Below, in pieces: positions 30,539 through 42,600 of a stretch of 64,000 nt of DNA. The stretch spans positions 9,414,001-9,478,000 of the forward strand of contig JANCRA010000003.1 in the NCBI GenBank assembly GCA_024362935.1. The letters run 5' to 3'. A program made the translations under genes and the position numbers. This DNA comes from Setophaga petechia (Eukaryota; Chordata; Aves; Passeriformes; Parulidae). The notes beneath the pieces were generated by a model. It was not told the origin of the DNA and searched no databases. It saw only the letters and a program-made list of their open reading frames with translations. Each line of letters starts with the position of its first letter. The stretch's first letter is position 1.

Positions 30539-33500
30539 GTAAGGCGGGGCCTGCCCGCGCCCCCTCCTCTGCCTCCGCCGCTCGCCCCGGCGCGGCACGG
30601 GCCCTTCCTCGCAACCCTCCGCGCGGCGTGGGCTCGCCCCGCTCCGTTGCTGCCGCCGCCTTCCCCGCAGGAGGCGCCGCTCTTTCCGGATACCCCCTGC
30701 CGCCGCCCCGGGGCGCGCTCCGCGGGCCTCGCCGCCCCTGCCTTCCCCCGCGTGGCCGGTGCGTGGCTGGGCCGGGCCTCCTTCCCCCGGGAGCCGCAGC
30801 CTCCGTCGCGGCTCGCCCCGGCCTGTCCCTGTCCCGCTGCCCGGCCGAAGGGGTCGGCGCGCCCCCGGGTCCGCCGTGGGCAGGTTCGTTCCAGCCCGGC
30901 CTGCGCCGGTTTCTGGTGAGCGAGGCGGCGGCACTGGCGTTCTCCCTTGCCCCTTCCCCCCTCGAGAAGCTGATACAAACGAGAGTAAAGCAAATGGCTT
31001 AAAACTGCTTTCCTTATGATGTGATTTTTTTTGGTTTTGATTTTATTTTTTTAAATATGTGATACGGTTTGAATGCTCCCTGCTCCTAGTTCAGTTTCCC
31101 GTGGAGCCTCCCATGCCCCCAGCGCTCGGGGGCGTCTCTGCGGGTGTGCGGCTCCTCAGAGCCCTCCTCTGGCTGGAGATGAGTGCTCTGCTTTCTTTCC
31201 TTTCTCACCTCTCTGCTTAAGCAGAGGGGTTAAATCTTTGGAGGGAAAAAAAAGGGGAGGGAGTTAAAATTAGAATAAATCGTAAACTGTTTATTGACAG
31301 GGGTGTTACTCCTGAAACAGCCTCGCTATTTCAGCCTTCCCCTATTGCTACAACAGCTGCCTGTCCCATGAACCCTTCCTCCTCTTCCTCACCCAGCAAC
31401 ACTTGACTAGAGTTGCTTGAGCTGAGGTTGTGCTTTACCTTCAGTTCTTAAATTTTGAATTTGGCATGCAATTTTTTAGCCTACATTCAGCTATCAGAAT
31501 AAGCTCAGTTCTTCCTTTTGGAAGTTGTCCCTCATGGTTCAAATCTGCTTTTGCCCCAAGCTTGGTGTCTGCTCTTCTGGATGGACTTGTCCTTGGAACC
31601 TAAGCTTGCTCCTGAGATCAAGCTGAAAGTAGATTGTCCCTTCTAGGAGCATGTAATATAGGCACCTGTCTATTCAAGTGACAGGTCTGTTCTTTGAAAA
31701 TTGCTACAATGTTAGCTTAATGTCTTGCAAGTGTTTTCTGCCTTCAGTTGTTGTAATCCCGTGACTGTCAAGTGAAACATAAGTATTTTGTCGGTGAGTA
31801 AAAAACAACTGTGGCATTCTGTATGTCCACTATCAGGTTCCTGGTACAAAATAGTAAGCCAGTTTACAACTTGTGGGAAGGAGAGGCATGATGGGCTCAA
31901 AGGCGGGGGTGGCTTCCTGATATTTTTGCTCAATTAAGTAACTTAATATGGTAGAGATTCAAGCCTGCTGGCTTGTGCCTTAGTAAAGTTTTCGGTTATG
32001 TTTAGCAGGGATTGAAGTATATATTGCAGTAGAGTTGAAAACACATTCTTGACATTGTGTGCTGAGAAATAGATTTAGGCTGTTGGGGGAAGAAATGCCA
32101 CAAGCCCCAAAATCATTTGTAATCTGTGTATCACTATTTCCAGAGATGGCCTGATCTGTTGCTGAAGTCAGATGTGCCTTGAAATAGAATTCTGATTTCA
32201 GTATGGTACAGAAATTAAAAATAGACTGCATTATGCTTCTCTGTATGGAAAAGTGTACATCTTGATGATGTTTTCATTGTAATAAATCTATTTAGACATG
32301 TCTACTGTATCTATGTAATACTTCATCATAGTGGTGCTGGTTATGTAGTTAATTTGATAAATTGTGTAGAGTTCTCAGCAAGTGAGTATTTCAGTGGCTG
32401 CTCTTTGAGAAAAACAAAGGCACTTTAAGGGTACTGGAGGTCTTAAGGGATCTGTATATTTTCTAGTGGGCTGGCATAGTGCTCAGTGCATGAGACCTCA
32501 TGATGCCTGTGGCTTAGCTTTTGGAAGCCTGGGTGGTGGTTCTGTTAAGTCTGCCCTACTGATGGGTGAAGTCAGGGTGGCTTGCTTTATTCTTAATTAG
32601 GAGTTATATCATATAAAGTGAGGTTAATATTTTCTAAATTAAGAACATTATTTAGGAACCTGCAGATAAAGATGGTACATAAGGGTTTTTAATTAATTCT
32701 GCTCTAAAGGAGTTAGGAAAAGAAAGTTTGTGGGAGTCTTCAGGAGGAACAAAATTAAAGCTAAGAAATAAAATTACGAAATGGACTGGTAAATTTGTAG
32801 AGTTTATCAGCTTCTTCAAAGAGTATTTTTTCTTTTCTGGTCAAATAGCTCTCTGAGGATCTGATTCAAGGGAGAGGCAAGGGAGTTAAGAGCTTGTTTC
32901 CTCTGCATAGATAGTAAACTGTCTTCCCGAGAAAGATCAGTCAGGTGTTGATAGTAAGAAGCACTCCATCTGCTTAAGAAAGCTTTAATGGGAGATCAAG
33001 AGGTATGGGGACAAACCTATGGTAAATAATGTAATAGTTCCAAGTTAGCAAGCTGATAAAAGTGAATTAAGAAATGCATACTTTTTTTGAGCTGTTCTGT
33101 TGGATATAGACTTTTTTTTTTTTTTTGCCTTTCAGCATTTTGTGCTTCCTTCAAATTAATAATTTCTTACCAGAAGTTTATATTTAATGCATGAGGCAGT
33201 CTTGTGCTTAGTATCTAGCTAGGTTCAACTGGGTGGGGAGGGAGATAATGTCAAAATGACAGGACTTCCTTTTTTCAGTAGATTAATACTACCTCAAGCA
33301 TCTGTAATCAGAATACTGTCAAGACATGTTTTCTTGGATTCTAATTATAAGAATAAATGTCTTTTGGAATTTGATTCTCAACAATTTTTTGTAGTTGGTG
33401 TTTTTTGTAAGTGTATCAGCCAAGTGTTTAACTAATTTTAGGAGCTTCTTTTGATATTATTCTTGATAGATTGGCTTCTTCCCAGTATCACAGTCACCAC

Positions 33501-35439
33501 TATCAACATCATTCTTTCCTTAACCTTACACTGTAATGGGATTAGCAGTTTGTCCTTTGCAGAGTAGATGTATGCAGTGCATACAGCAGTGGTTCAGTCT
33601 TTCCTCTTTTCCAAATACTTTATGCTTGCGCTCATGGTTGACATACCTGTGGTGGTGCAGCTCTTTATAGTAAAGGGAATTATTTGATTCTGATCATCCT
33701 TTGCCAAAGAACTTGTTAGAGATGCTTCAGCTTCCTAGATTTGGCTTTAGATGATTAATAATGTTTTTAACTTAGACTGTTATGTAAAATATAAGAAAGG
33801 ACCTCTCAAAACTAAAAGTACAGCTGGAGTTCTTCATTGCTCCATAAAAATGGCCCATCAGTGTTGTCTGGCCTTAGTCTTGTGTATTTGGAGCTAGGCT
33901 TGTGTTTGTAGCAGTTAAGAGGTGACTTCATGCCCAAGTGTGTTTCAACATTGCTTTGCATTTTTGGTCTTGCCCTTCCTCTGCTTTAACCTTCTTTGCT
34001 CCCTTTTTCTGTTTTTAGCTGCTCTGCCCTACATTGCCTCTTGATTGCATCTCTTCTAACAAATCACTCTTCCAGTTGCTCCATCTATCCCTGCCCTTCC
34101 TTTACCACTTCCCATCCTGTTCAGGTAGTCTGTTAATCCTTTTTCTTTCTTTGAAATAAGGAAGAATTAGAGCAGTATTCTTTTATTTCAGTTCTGAGTT
34201 CTGTGACCAGGCCAGAGCAGCAGACCTGTCACTGCAGGAGGCTTCCACCTGTGTATCTAACCTGGGCTGCATCATGCAGAGGTGTGAATGACTGTGCTTG
34301 AGATCAGTTTTGTCTCCAGCACTGGTGTTTACAGGCTCTGAAGTTGGCCAGATGTAGGTAATATATAAAGCAGAAATAAAGGAAAAGACATGTTTCTGAG
34401 AATGTAGCTGCTAATATCCTATTAGGAATCAAAACACAATATAACTTGTAACTTGAGAGATATAATTTTACTTTTCAGAAGGATTTTCTGTGCCTGATGT
34501 TAAAGTGTGTTGTGTACTGGGGGATGACAGATTAGTTGGTTTATCTTATTCTTGGGTATATTCCCAATATCTCGGAAGGATTTGGCTAACCTGTCCTGGA
34601 AGTGCCTACAGCAGGGTTTGAACATATGGTTTCAACTCATGTTTTAATGTAGGCCAAAATAGTTTTTGTAATTGAAGATAGACTGAAAAGTCTGCCAGTT
34701 CTATTCAGTTCCTTTTTTATTGTTTCTGTTAAGTGTGATAACCTGCACTGAAAGGAGGGGGGTCAATCTCTGGAGCTCCAGTGGTAGCTGTCTGATTCTA
34801 GCCTTTTGCATGCAGATTGGTTTGTAGATTGTCCTTTTTATATGTTTGTATGTATTTTAGAATATGATAAATAATGATGAAATCATCTCAATAAACTAAG
34901 TCTCTTATATTATAAGTGCTGCCTGTATTTCTTAGTTAATCTTGCTTTGTCTTTAATGCTTTATAGCACTAGTGCCCAAAGTTTTCAAGTAATGTTTCAG
35001 CAGAGTAAGAAGAGGATGTGGTGTGTGGATTTCTACAGGACCTGAATTGCAGGTCCAGAACTTCCTGTGTGCTGGGTCTTGCCTGGTGTGTCCATTCCCA
35101 TGCCAAGCTAAGGGAGGATGAGTTACTTTGTGGGAAGGGGTTGGTGCCAACCACACATGAGGTGCAGGTGTTTCCTGCCCTTGACAGGTCCTGTGGGAGT
35201 TGGCTTTGTGGCCACTGTTGGAGGTTCTTGGTTATCTTTATTTGATGACAGTTTATAGTTGTAGCCACATAATAATTTCAAGAACTGAGAGAAGGAGATG
35301 TTGCATTTAACAACTTTTGCATTTAAATATTTCTGACAAGGACTTCTGAACAATCTCTTTTTACAGGTTTGCCCCTAGGTAATTCAAATGAACTGATGTA
35401 TGCCATTATGTAATTTGTGGAACTGTATGTCTGCATTGT

Positions 35440-35712
35440 CCCACTGCTCAAGTCATCAGTGAGGATGATAATCAGTGTTAGTCCCAGTACTAATCCCTGG
35501 GCTGTGCTGGTGTGACCAGCCTCCAGCTGAACTTCCTGCCATTCACCACAGCCTCTTGAATCCAGCAGTGCTGCCAGTTTTCAGTCCACCTCACTGTCCA
35601 CTACTTTAGTTGGTGGTTCATCAGCTTGTGTGAGTATGTGTTGTTGAAAAGCCTTTTCAATGCAGAGATGAACAGCATCCACTGCTCTCCCTTCAAGGTT
35701 ACTTGCTTCAAC
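35440..35712 (-). mobile_element. CR1 reverse-transcriptase fragment (antisense)
   Basis: Read on the minus strand it shows degraded CR1 ORF2 sequence: the EGRAVDAV stretch, a decayed copy of the YLDFSKAFD block, KLM-like and WTVRW-like segments, and then ACTGGCAG and GGCAGGAAGTTCAGCTGGAG. Many substitutions, a gap and several stops show that it is old and inactive. Confidence 0.8.
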
Positions 35713-35730
35713 AGCTTCCCTCCCCTCAGC

Positions 35731-35890
35731 ACTGTGAGGCCACATCTGGAGTGTAGCATCCAGTTCTGAGCCCCCCAGTGTGAGAGGTGGAGTTACTGAA
35801 GAGGGGCCACTGAGATGATTAAGGGACTTTCCTCATATGAAGAAAGGCTGGGAGAGTTGAGACTGTTTGGTCTGGAGAAAAGAAGTTAAC
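35731..35890 (+). mobile_element. CR1 LINE fragment (sense)
   Basis: GAGGCCACATCTGGAGTGTA, the CATCCAGTTCTGAGCCCCCC stretch, TCATATGAAGAAAGGCTGGG and TGTTTGGTCTGGAGAAAAGA are the CR1 ORF2 C-terminal segment (RPHLEYCVQFW to LFSLEKR). It lies directly after an oppositely oriented CR1 piece. Confidence 0.85.
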
Positions 35891-36776
35891 ACCACCTTGT
35901 TAACACCAAGTTACCCTTGTGCATCAAATCTCTAGTTCCAGGCAGCTATATAAGATTTTTTTTAGCATTCAAGGTTACTTGTTTTTTCCCCTAAATACAA
36001 CAGAGTATAATTTATCATTTTCAAAAGTAGAAGGTGTTAGTCATATAGATGCTTTTGTTACATTTTTGATACCTGCTGTACAGACAGCATTTCAGGGTTT
36101 GTTAAAATGGTTCTGTTTTACTGCAGTGGTAGTCACTATTCCTTATTCTGGTTTTAATGTTTGTTTTTCCAGACTTTCCCTGGGATATGATGAATTGTCA
36201 CCAATATGCTCTTCTATTTTTTTTTTCGATAGAGTGGGACAGAGGTTGATATCAGTCTTCATAAAGTTGGTTTTCTTGCTTCTTCAAAACCAGTGATAAA
36301 AAATGTTCAGATCTTCCAGTCTTAGTTGGTTTCCCCTGCATCTATTTACAGGTTTATTTATTCAGTTTTGTCAATTGAACCCTAGATACAAAAGCATTTC
36401 TTTAATGCATCTGCATAGTTTCTTGTTGAATATGTTACTCAGAAATAGCTACTGGCCTGTATCTAAAAGTCTGTGACCCATTTGTCCAGGGTTTAGTTTT
36501 TCAGATAAACAAAACTGACTTTTCAAAATAGGCTCACAGCCTTCTGGGTTAGTCTCCACTGCGTTGTACAAGCTGTGGCATCTGGGTGGTCTGTGAGCTT
36601 CCAGGGGGCATGGTTAGAGCTGCTGGGATTCAGGGAACTGGTGACTGACACATTTCAACAGTCTTGTTGTGGAACTCCAGCTCTAACCTCTGTAAACCAG
36701 CAGCCATTCTATAACTACTGCTGCTCACTTTGGAGGGTAACTGCCTGTCTTTGGATATTCCTGGTATGTCTTGATG

Positions 36777-36832
36777 TTATATATATGTATCTATGTATGT
36801 ATGTACATATATGTATATACATAAATGGTCTT
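36777..36832. repeat. TATG/TA microsatellite
   Basis: An impure TATATG/TATC/TATG tract in SETD3 intron 1. Confidence 0.75.
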
Positions 36833-37601
36833 GCAACTGGATAACCCTTTCTTTGGAAACTGCCCTTTTCAAATGAAGTGGATCTTAGCAGGAAGCTGAG
36901 CTGTGTATGGATGAATTTCTTTGCTTAAGGAGCTTTGTGTGCTGGGATAGTATTTTTAGACTTGCAGAAAGTAATAAGGGTTGGCTGGTGAAGAAAGAAA
37001 TGGCTGGTTACTTTGGATGACCACCTACAATGTGTAATCTTCCCCTTTGCTAAGCAGAGTTGCATTGATAGCATATTAATATATTAACTTTACTTAAAAT
37101 AGAGAAGCATCCATTCCCTCTGGGGTATGCTGCACCTGATTCTGTCAGTCAGGAGCAAGGAAAACGGATGTTGTCAGACCAATTTGAGAAGCTCTGTGTG
37201 CTGATACAGTGAGTACACTAATAGAACTGTAAAACTTAGAGTTGCAGAAAATAACTGTTGAGTTTTCATGTGGTTGTCAGATTCAGATTGTATCTGTTCT
37301 CTGCCCCTATTTCCAAAAGTCTGCATTCAAGCAGTTATTTGTTCCCAGCTGATGCTTGAGAACAGTGAGCTCTGTAAGGGCTCATGAAATTACAATTTTT
37401 GCATTTGTCAATACCCTATTTGAAAATAGAATTCCTGTTTTCAAGACAATGACAGATAATATTATGATTTCCTTCTGTCACTGTAGCATGCTTGGCTTTT
37501 ACAACCTGTTTCTCTGGCTTACTGAGTCTTTGAATCCATGCCTGAATATAAAAAAAATGGCCTGTTGCACTTTGAGTTTGGGCATTTAGAAGAAAAAAAA
37601 T

Positions 37602-37639
37602 GAATAAATAAATTAAAAATAAATAAATAAATAAATAAA
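37602..37639. repeat. (AAAT)n microsatellite
   Basis: AAAT/AATA units with one interruption (AATTAAAAAT). It may be the tail of an unrecognised retroposon, but no body is visible. Confidence 0.85.
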
Positions 37640-38459
37640 CTTGCTGTATTCTGTGATGTCTGAGAGTTAGTCTCTAAGGGGTTTGGAGGTATAGCAGAGT
37701 TTCATATAATCATATGAACAGCCAAAAACTTTGCAAACTCTAGTAAACAGTGACTGCAGTCTTAAAAGGCATGGTGATGCCTAGTTTGAAAGTGGGAAGT
37801 GAGTGCCATGATGCTGGTTTTATTTGTCATACTGGGGTTTTACTGTAGCACTCCAAGACAGCAAAATTCTGTGCAACTTTGAGGAATATTTTGCCTTCTG
37901 TAAAGTTAAAGTTGTGTCTTTTCAAGAAAGCTCTCAAATGCCAGATCAGGTTAATACCAAAAAGCTGGTTTGAGCACATTTCTGCAGACTTCTGTCCTGA
38001 CCCTGTATGATGTGTTGGCCTAAGGCCTAGGGCATGGCTGGTCTAGTTTTGGAAAGTGCTGCTGGTCCCAGAATGCATTTTTCTCTGGTGGATAGAGGTT
38101 CACCAGTGTCACCTGCAGCAAGATATCAGGTGCAGCTTTGCTACAATAGCCATGGTGTTTGTATTCAGTTCTGTCCTTTGTGTCTCTCAGGAAGAATTAC
38201 TTGGTCTGAGTAGAAGTCATCTCTATCTATTTACAAATTTGCCTGACTTGTAGATAATGGTTCTACTTGTGGTAGCAGGAAACTCAGCTATGAGAACTGG
38301 GAATCCTAACACTGACAGCCAGTCTTTTCTGGAGTCATGCTGCTGGTTTTTCCCTTGTTTGAGATTATATTCAGTAGGAACAAATTTTCTTTTTGGGCTG
38401 ATGGATAGAAGTATCATCTTGCAAGTGTTGCAGGTGTGACTTGTTAACACAATGTCCCT

Positions 38460-38700
38460 TCGTGGTCCTTTATGGCCGAAGGAGACCTGGTGGTGTTGCT
38501 GGTGGGGGACATGGGACTGTGGCTGTGTCAGCAGGCCCTGAGGCTGCTGCTTCAGCTGGATTCTTGCTGCAGCACAGGAACCGTGCAGGTCTCAGATGAG
38601 ATGGAAGGTGCAGGGTCTGCAGGGGCCTGGGACTGTTGGAAGTCCAAACTGCTGGAATCTGGCAGAAGTGGAATATCTTTTCTGGCTGTGCAGAAGTGAG
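38460..38700. other. GC-richer block in SETD3 intron 1, unidentified
   Basis: This interval is clearly richer in G and C than its surroundings and is open for 75 codons on the plus strand. The translation (Leu/Gly/Ser-rich) resembles nothing I know, and no strong splice signals flank it. It could be an old repeat or conserved non-coding DNA. Confidence 0.35.
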
Positions 38701-39569
38701 ATAGGCCCAGGAAACTGACGAGGAAGGTACTTAGAAATAAAAACACTGGAGTTTGGGAGGGGTCAGAGGCAGGACAAGCTCAGGCTTCCTAAAGCTTTGT
38801 AGGAAGACTACAGAAATCTTTTCAGCTCTTTATCTGAACATTTTGGAACCCTGCTTGTAGGGTCTGGTCAGCCCTATTCTGTGATTCAGTGCAGGCTGGG
38901 GGTCAGAGGGATAGGTTGAGGAAACGACTAGGGGTGTGCACCAAATTAAGATGGGGTGGGAAAACAGATTCTCAGCAGACATGTTAACAGTTTATTAGGA
39001 TACTAGAGGCAGTTACCTTGTGTAACATGCTGGTCAATCTTTCTGCCTTAATACAGAGAGGAGGCCTTTGTTCAGAAAGTTATATGGCCTTCCTAGATAT
39101 TTTAGAACTGGAGTGGGCAATGTGCTTACTCTGTAATGTGTGTGCTAAAATAAATGTTTAAAATATTTCTTTTTTGGCTTGTGTTGTCACCTGTGAACAT
39201 ACCAGAAAAACAAGTGCTGCCTAGCAGTTCTCCTATCGTTCTTCTAAATGGTGAGGATTAACATTCTGAGAAGATTATGGCAGTTTACAGGACCTTATAG
39301 TCTGTATACATTTTGTTTATTACTGTATCAAACATCTGAAAGCTCAGGGATGAAGCTAGGTAACACTTAATACTGCTGTGTCCTTCTTGTTCCTTGGAGC
39401 CCAGTAAATGTGTATGTTAAAAGCTGCTTTATTTCAAACCACTGCAGAGTTTGAGTAAACATGGAAGAGACTGTAAGGTCTCAGGTTGCCAACTGTGAAT
39501 GCCAGAAGGTATGAAGGGGCTTGAAGGAATATGCTGCTTCATTTTCAAGGTCTGGAATAAAAAAAAAAT

Positions 39570-39611
39570 CAGAAAACTGCCAGTGTTTTTCAGAAAACTG
39601 CCAGTGTTTTT
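39570..39611. repeat. 21-bp perfect tandem duplication
   Basis: The unit CAGAAAACTGCCAGTGTTTT plus one T occurs twice head to tail with no mismatch, which suggests a recent duplication. Confidence 0.9.
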
Positions 39612-42600
39612 CCTGAAATTTCTTTACACCTACTGGAATAATCAGCATTTTAACCACTAGCTAGGGAGTGGGCTTAAGGCAAATGGGTGTGGAAGACTTT
39701 GTGACAGTTGTTTAGCCCTCAGTTACATCACTTATCAGGCATTCATAGCAGAAACTTCTTAAATTTTTTTTCAGTGTGCATAGCTCTTAAATGTTGTCAG
39801 AAGTTCCTCACCCAACTGTCAAATAGTACTCTTTTGGGATTTAGAAATGCAGAGTACTTGGTCTGCCTCGGGTGGTTTGAGGACACTAAAATTGCAGTGA
39901 ATTGAAGTGTAATCATAACTGGGCTCGAGGGCTGTGATCTCTTCTGTAAGGGTTTGCCAGCAAAAGAAGCAGCTCTGTAATAAATGTAAAATGGTAAAAT
40001 GTTTCTTTCAAGCCATTAAGGAGGAGCCCCAGAGTATTTCTTATCAATTGCATTGCAGTAAATCTGTGCACTGTTCCAATTTATACATTGGCAACCATTG
40101 TATGACTCTCCTCAAACTTCACATGGAATGAATGACAGTAATGCTCATTCATTATTTCCACAAATGAGCAGTGATAGATTTAAGTATATGTGTGTTCAAT
40201 GAGCTGATGTTGCCCTGAGCCCAGAGCAGGAAGGCAGGCCAGGTGTACCCTCTGTGAGGCCAAAAGAGCAGCACACTCTCGTGGAGGTGCAGTGCCACTC
40301 TGAACTTTTTGCCTCCATGCAACCATGATCCTATACCAGCATGATCTGTCAGGTGTCTTTCAGAAGTGCACAAGGCACAGAGTATAATTTAACAGCAAGC
40401 CCATTAACTGGCATAACTATTCCCACATCTTGGAAAGCCTGAGAAGGGGTACACAAATACCCAATGGATTTCTCCAAACTTGTCTTTTCGTTGTTCATTC
40501 TAGTTTCTGCTGTGGTTCCTGGCTGCCTGGAAGCTCTGAGAATTCAATAAACATTTCTGGACCATGTTTTGTTTCTTGTGGTCTGATGGTGGTCCTAAAC
40601 TCTCCTGGTCAGGATGAAGTGCCACCAGTACCACCTCTGACTACATCTTTAAGGAATTAATCTGCTTCAGAAATTTGATGGAACAGCTGTGCTTCATACT
40701 CCTAGCTGGAAAAAATACAGCAGTTACTTTAAAACTGCTTAGAATCCCTGCTTTAAGGACAGGGTATTGCAGGAAGCAACTTGAAACTGTAGCTGAATTC
40801 AGATATTTATAATTTCAAGCACAGTTTAATTGTGCACACTGGGTAGTGTCAAATCAGTGTCCAAATATAGATTCTTAAGTAGTTTTTTGTTTCCAGCAGC
40901 AGTATTGAAACATTCAGCCAATTTAAGTCGGTACAAGACATGAATGTATAATGAAACTCGTTTTGAGGGCAAGAATTGTGTGTTGCCACATAGCCTAGAA
41001 CAAGTCTTGAAGCTTGTGAAACTTGTTTTCTGCTCTGGATATCCTCTTTCCTTCCTCCCTTTCATTAGAGTGGTTTGCAAGAGGTTTTTTGTAACTTTGT
41101 GAACATATTGGAAGGATTCTGTGGGTGGTAAGTTCTTTTCAGTAAAATGCAGGTGATGTATCTGATGTATGGTTACATCTGCATCACCTGGCTGCTTGGA
41201 GGAATAACTTCAACATGAGAGCTAGTTACATGGGAACGGTGCTGGGACTGTGGCCATCCCTTTCTAGGATGTGCTGCCTATGCTGAGACTGGAAATGTGG
41301 TTTGTCATTATGATGGCCCTACGTAATTATCCCATTGGAAGGGAGCAGTGTGGGAGGCAATAGTAAATCATACGGGAGTTGCAGTAGGTGTAGAAAGCAC
41401 AGGGTAGGCAAAGGTGTTAAAGCAAAAACTAAGCTGAACTGAGAGGAGAATTTTTCAGTGTGCAGCAATAATTGTGGACTCGATTGCTACTAGGTTGCTT
41501 GAGGGCATTCCACTTATGTGGAATTATTGTTGCAATTAAGCAGTAGTCCTTGGCATTAAGTGTCTTTAGCTTTAAATCTCTTCCTTTGAGACAATCCAGT
41601 TAATTGGAATATATGTTATTGCCTAGTTATGTGTTATTTATGCTGTTGACTATAATGCAATTAAAAAACAACTTAAAAAAAATTTACACAGTGATACCCA
41701 AGAATTTTTTTGCTATTCAGTTGGGCTCCTTTCCTTCTGCTCTAGCAGTTACATGAAGCAGGTCACAGTAAATATGTAGTGGCATGTATCAATATGCATC
41801 AGTCTTTTCTGTGCATTCTAGACAATTTGAAAAAAAAGTGGATGGTGTACACACACACTTTTTTTTTCAGTAACACAAATGGAGGAATGGGTTAAATTTT
41901 TATTAGTAGTTCTTTCCCCCATTTATAGAAGTGTTGCCTTTTTTTTGGTGGTTGAAATTACTGTGATCCTTAGTAACCAAGACAGAGCTATATGACGTGC
42001 ATTTTGAGTTAAAAACCAATTGCCATGGAAATATATACTTAGATAGTATCATTCTAAAGTCCTAATTGCATGCAAGGCCTTGCCAAAATTTCAAAGCACA
42101 TCATCTGTCTTGGAGTGGGACAGAACTTGTGCTCTTAGCTCTTCACTCTGGAGCAATGTATTGAGTGTTGCAGTGTTTTGTTGCACTTCTATTAACATAG
42201 TATTGCTTAATTTTAACTTGTGCCTTCATAGTTATAAATGTAACTAATTTTTTCTACTTTTTCAAAATAGTCTGACTAAGCAAAATACAGGAAATGGTGA
42301 TGACAGGTCCTAGTTTTTGATCTCATTAGTCATCATTAATATTGAGATTTCCATGAAGTTGCTTGGTAAATATGCAGCATGGCCAAGGAGTTGCTGTCTG
42401 AAATGATGTGCTGAAGTGATTTTGAGCCTTGTTGGGGCATGGCAATGGCAAGTAGAACAGGACGTGTTAAGCCATCACAGGACCTACTTTTGAAAATTGT
42501 GGATTATTTAGATCTTTGCAAAGCCATTTAAGTACAACAAAGGTAGCACATAATTACTAGTTCATGTCTTAACATATGAACACTTTTACCTAAGCATTGT

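Larger units (their letters stand above)
29755..30960. promoter_or_regulatory. CpG island spanning the CCNK and SETD3 5' ends
   Basis: About 1.2 kb with abrupt GC enrichment and many CpGs, unlike the AT-rich flanks. It covers the inferred first exons of CCNK (minus) and SETD3 (plus). Long GC-driven open frames on both strands (up to 393 codons) show no recognisable protein and are composition artefacts. Confidence 0.92.

Noticed and set aside
29812..30993. Open frames up to 393 codons on both strands in the CpG island
   Set aside because: They overlap one another in several frames, are rich in Arg, Pro, Gly and Ala, match no family, and are expected from high GC content with few stops.
31500..31560. 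tRNA-like B box (GGTTCAAATCT)
   Set aside because: No matching A box at the right distance and no cloverleaf; a chance match.
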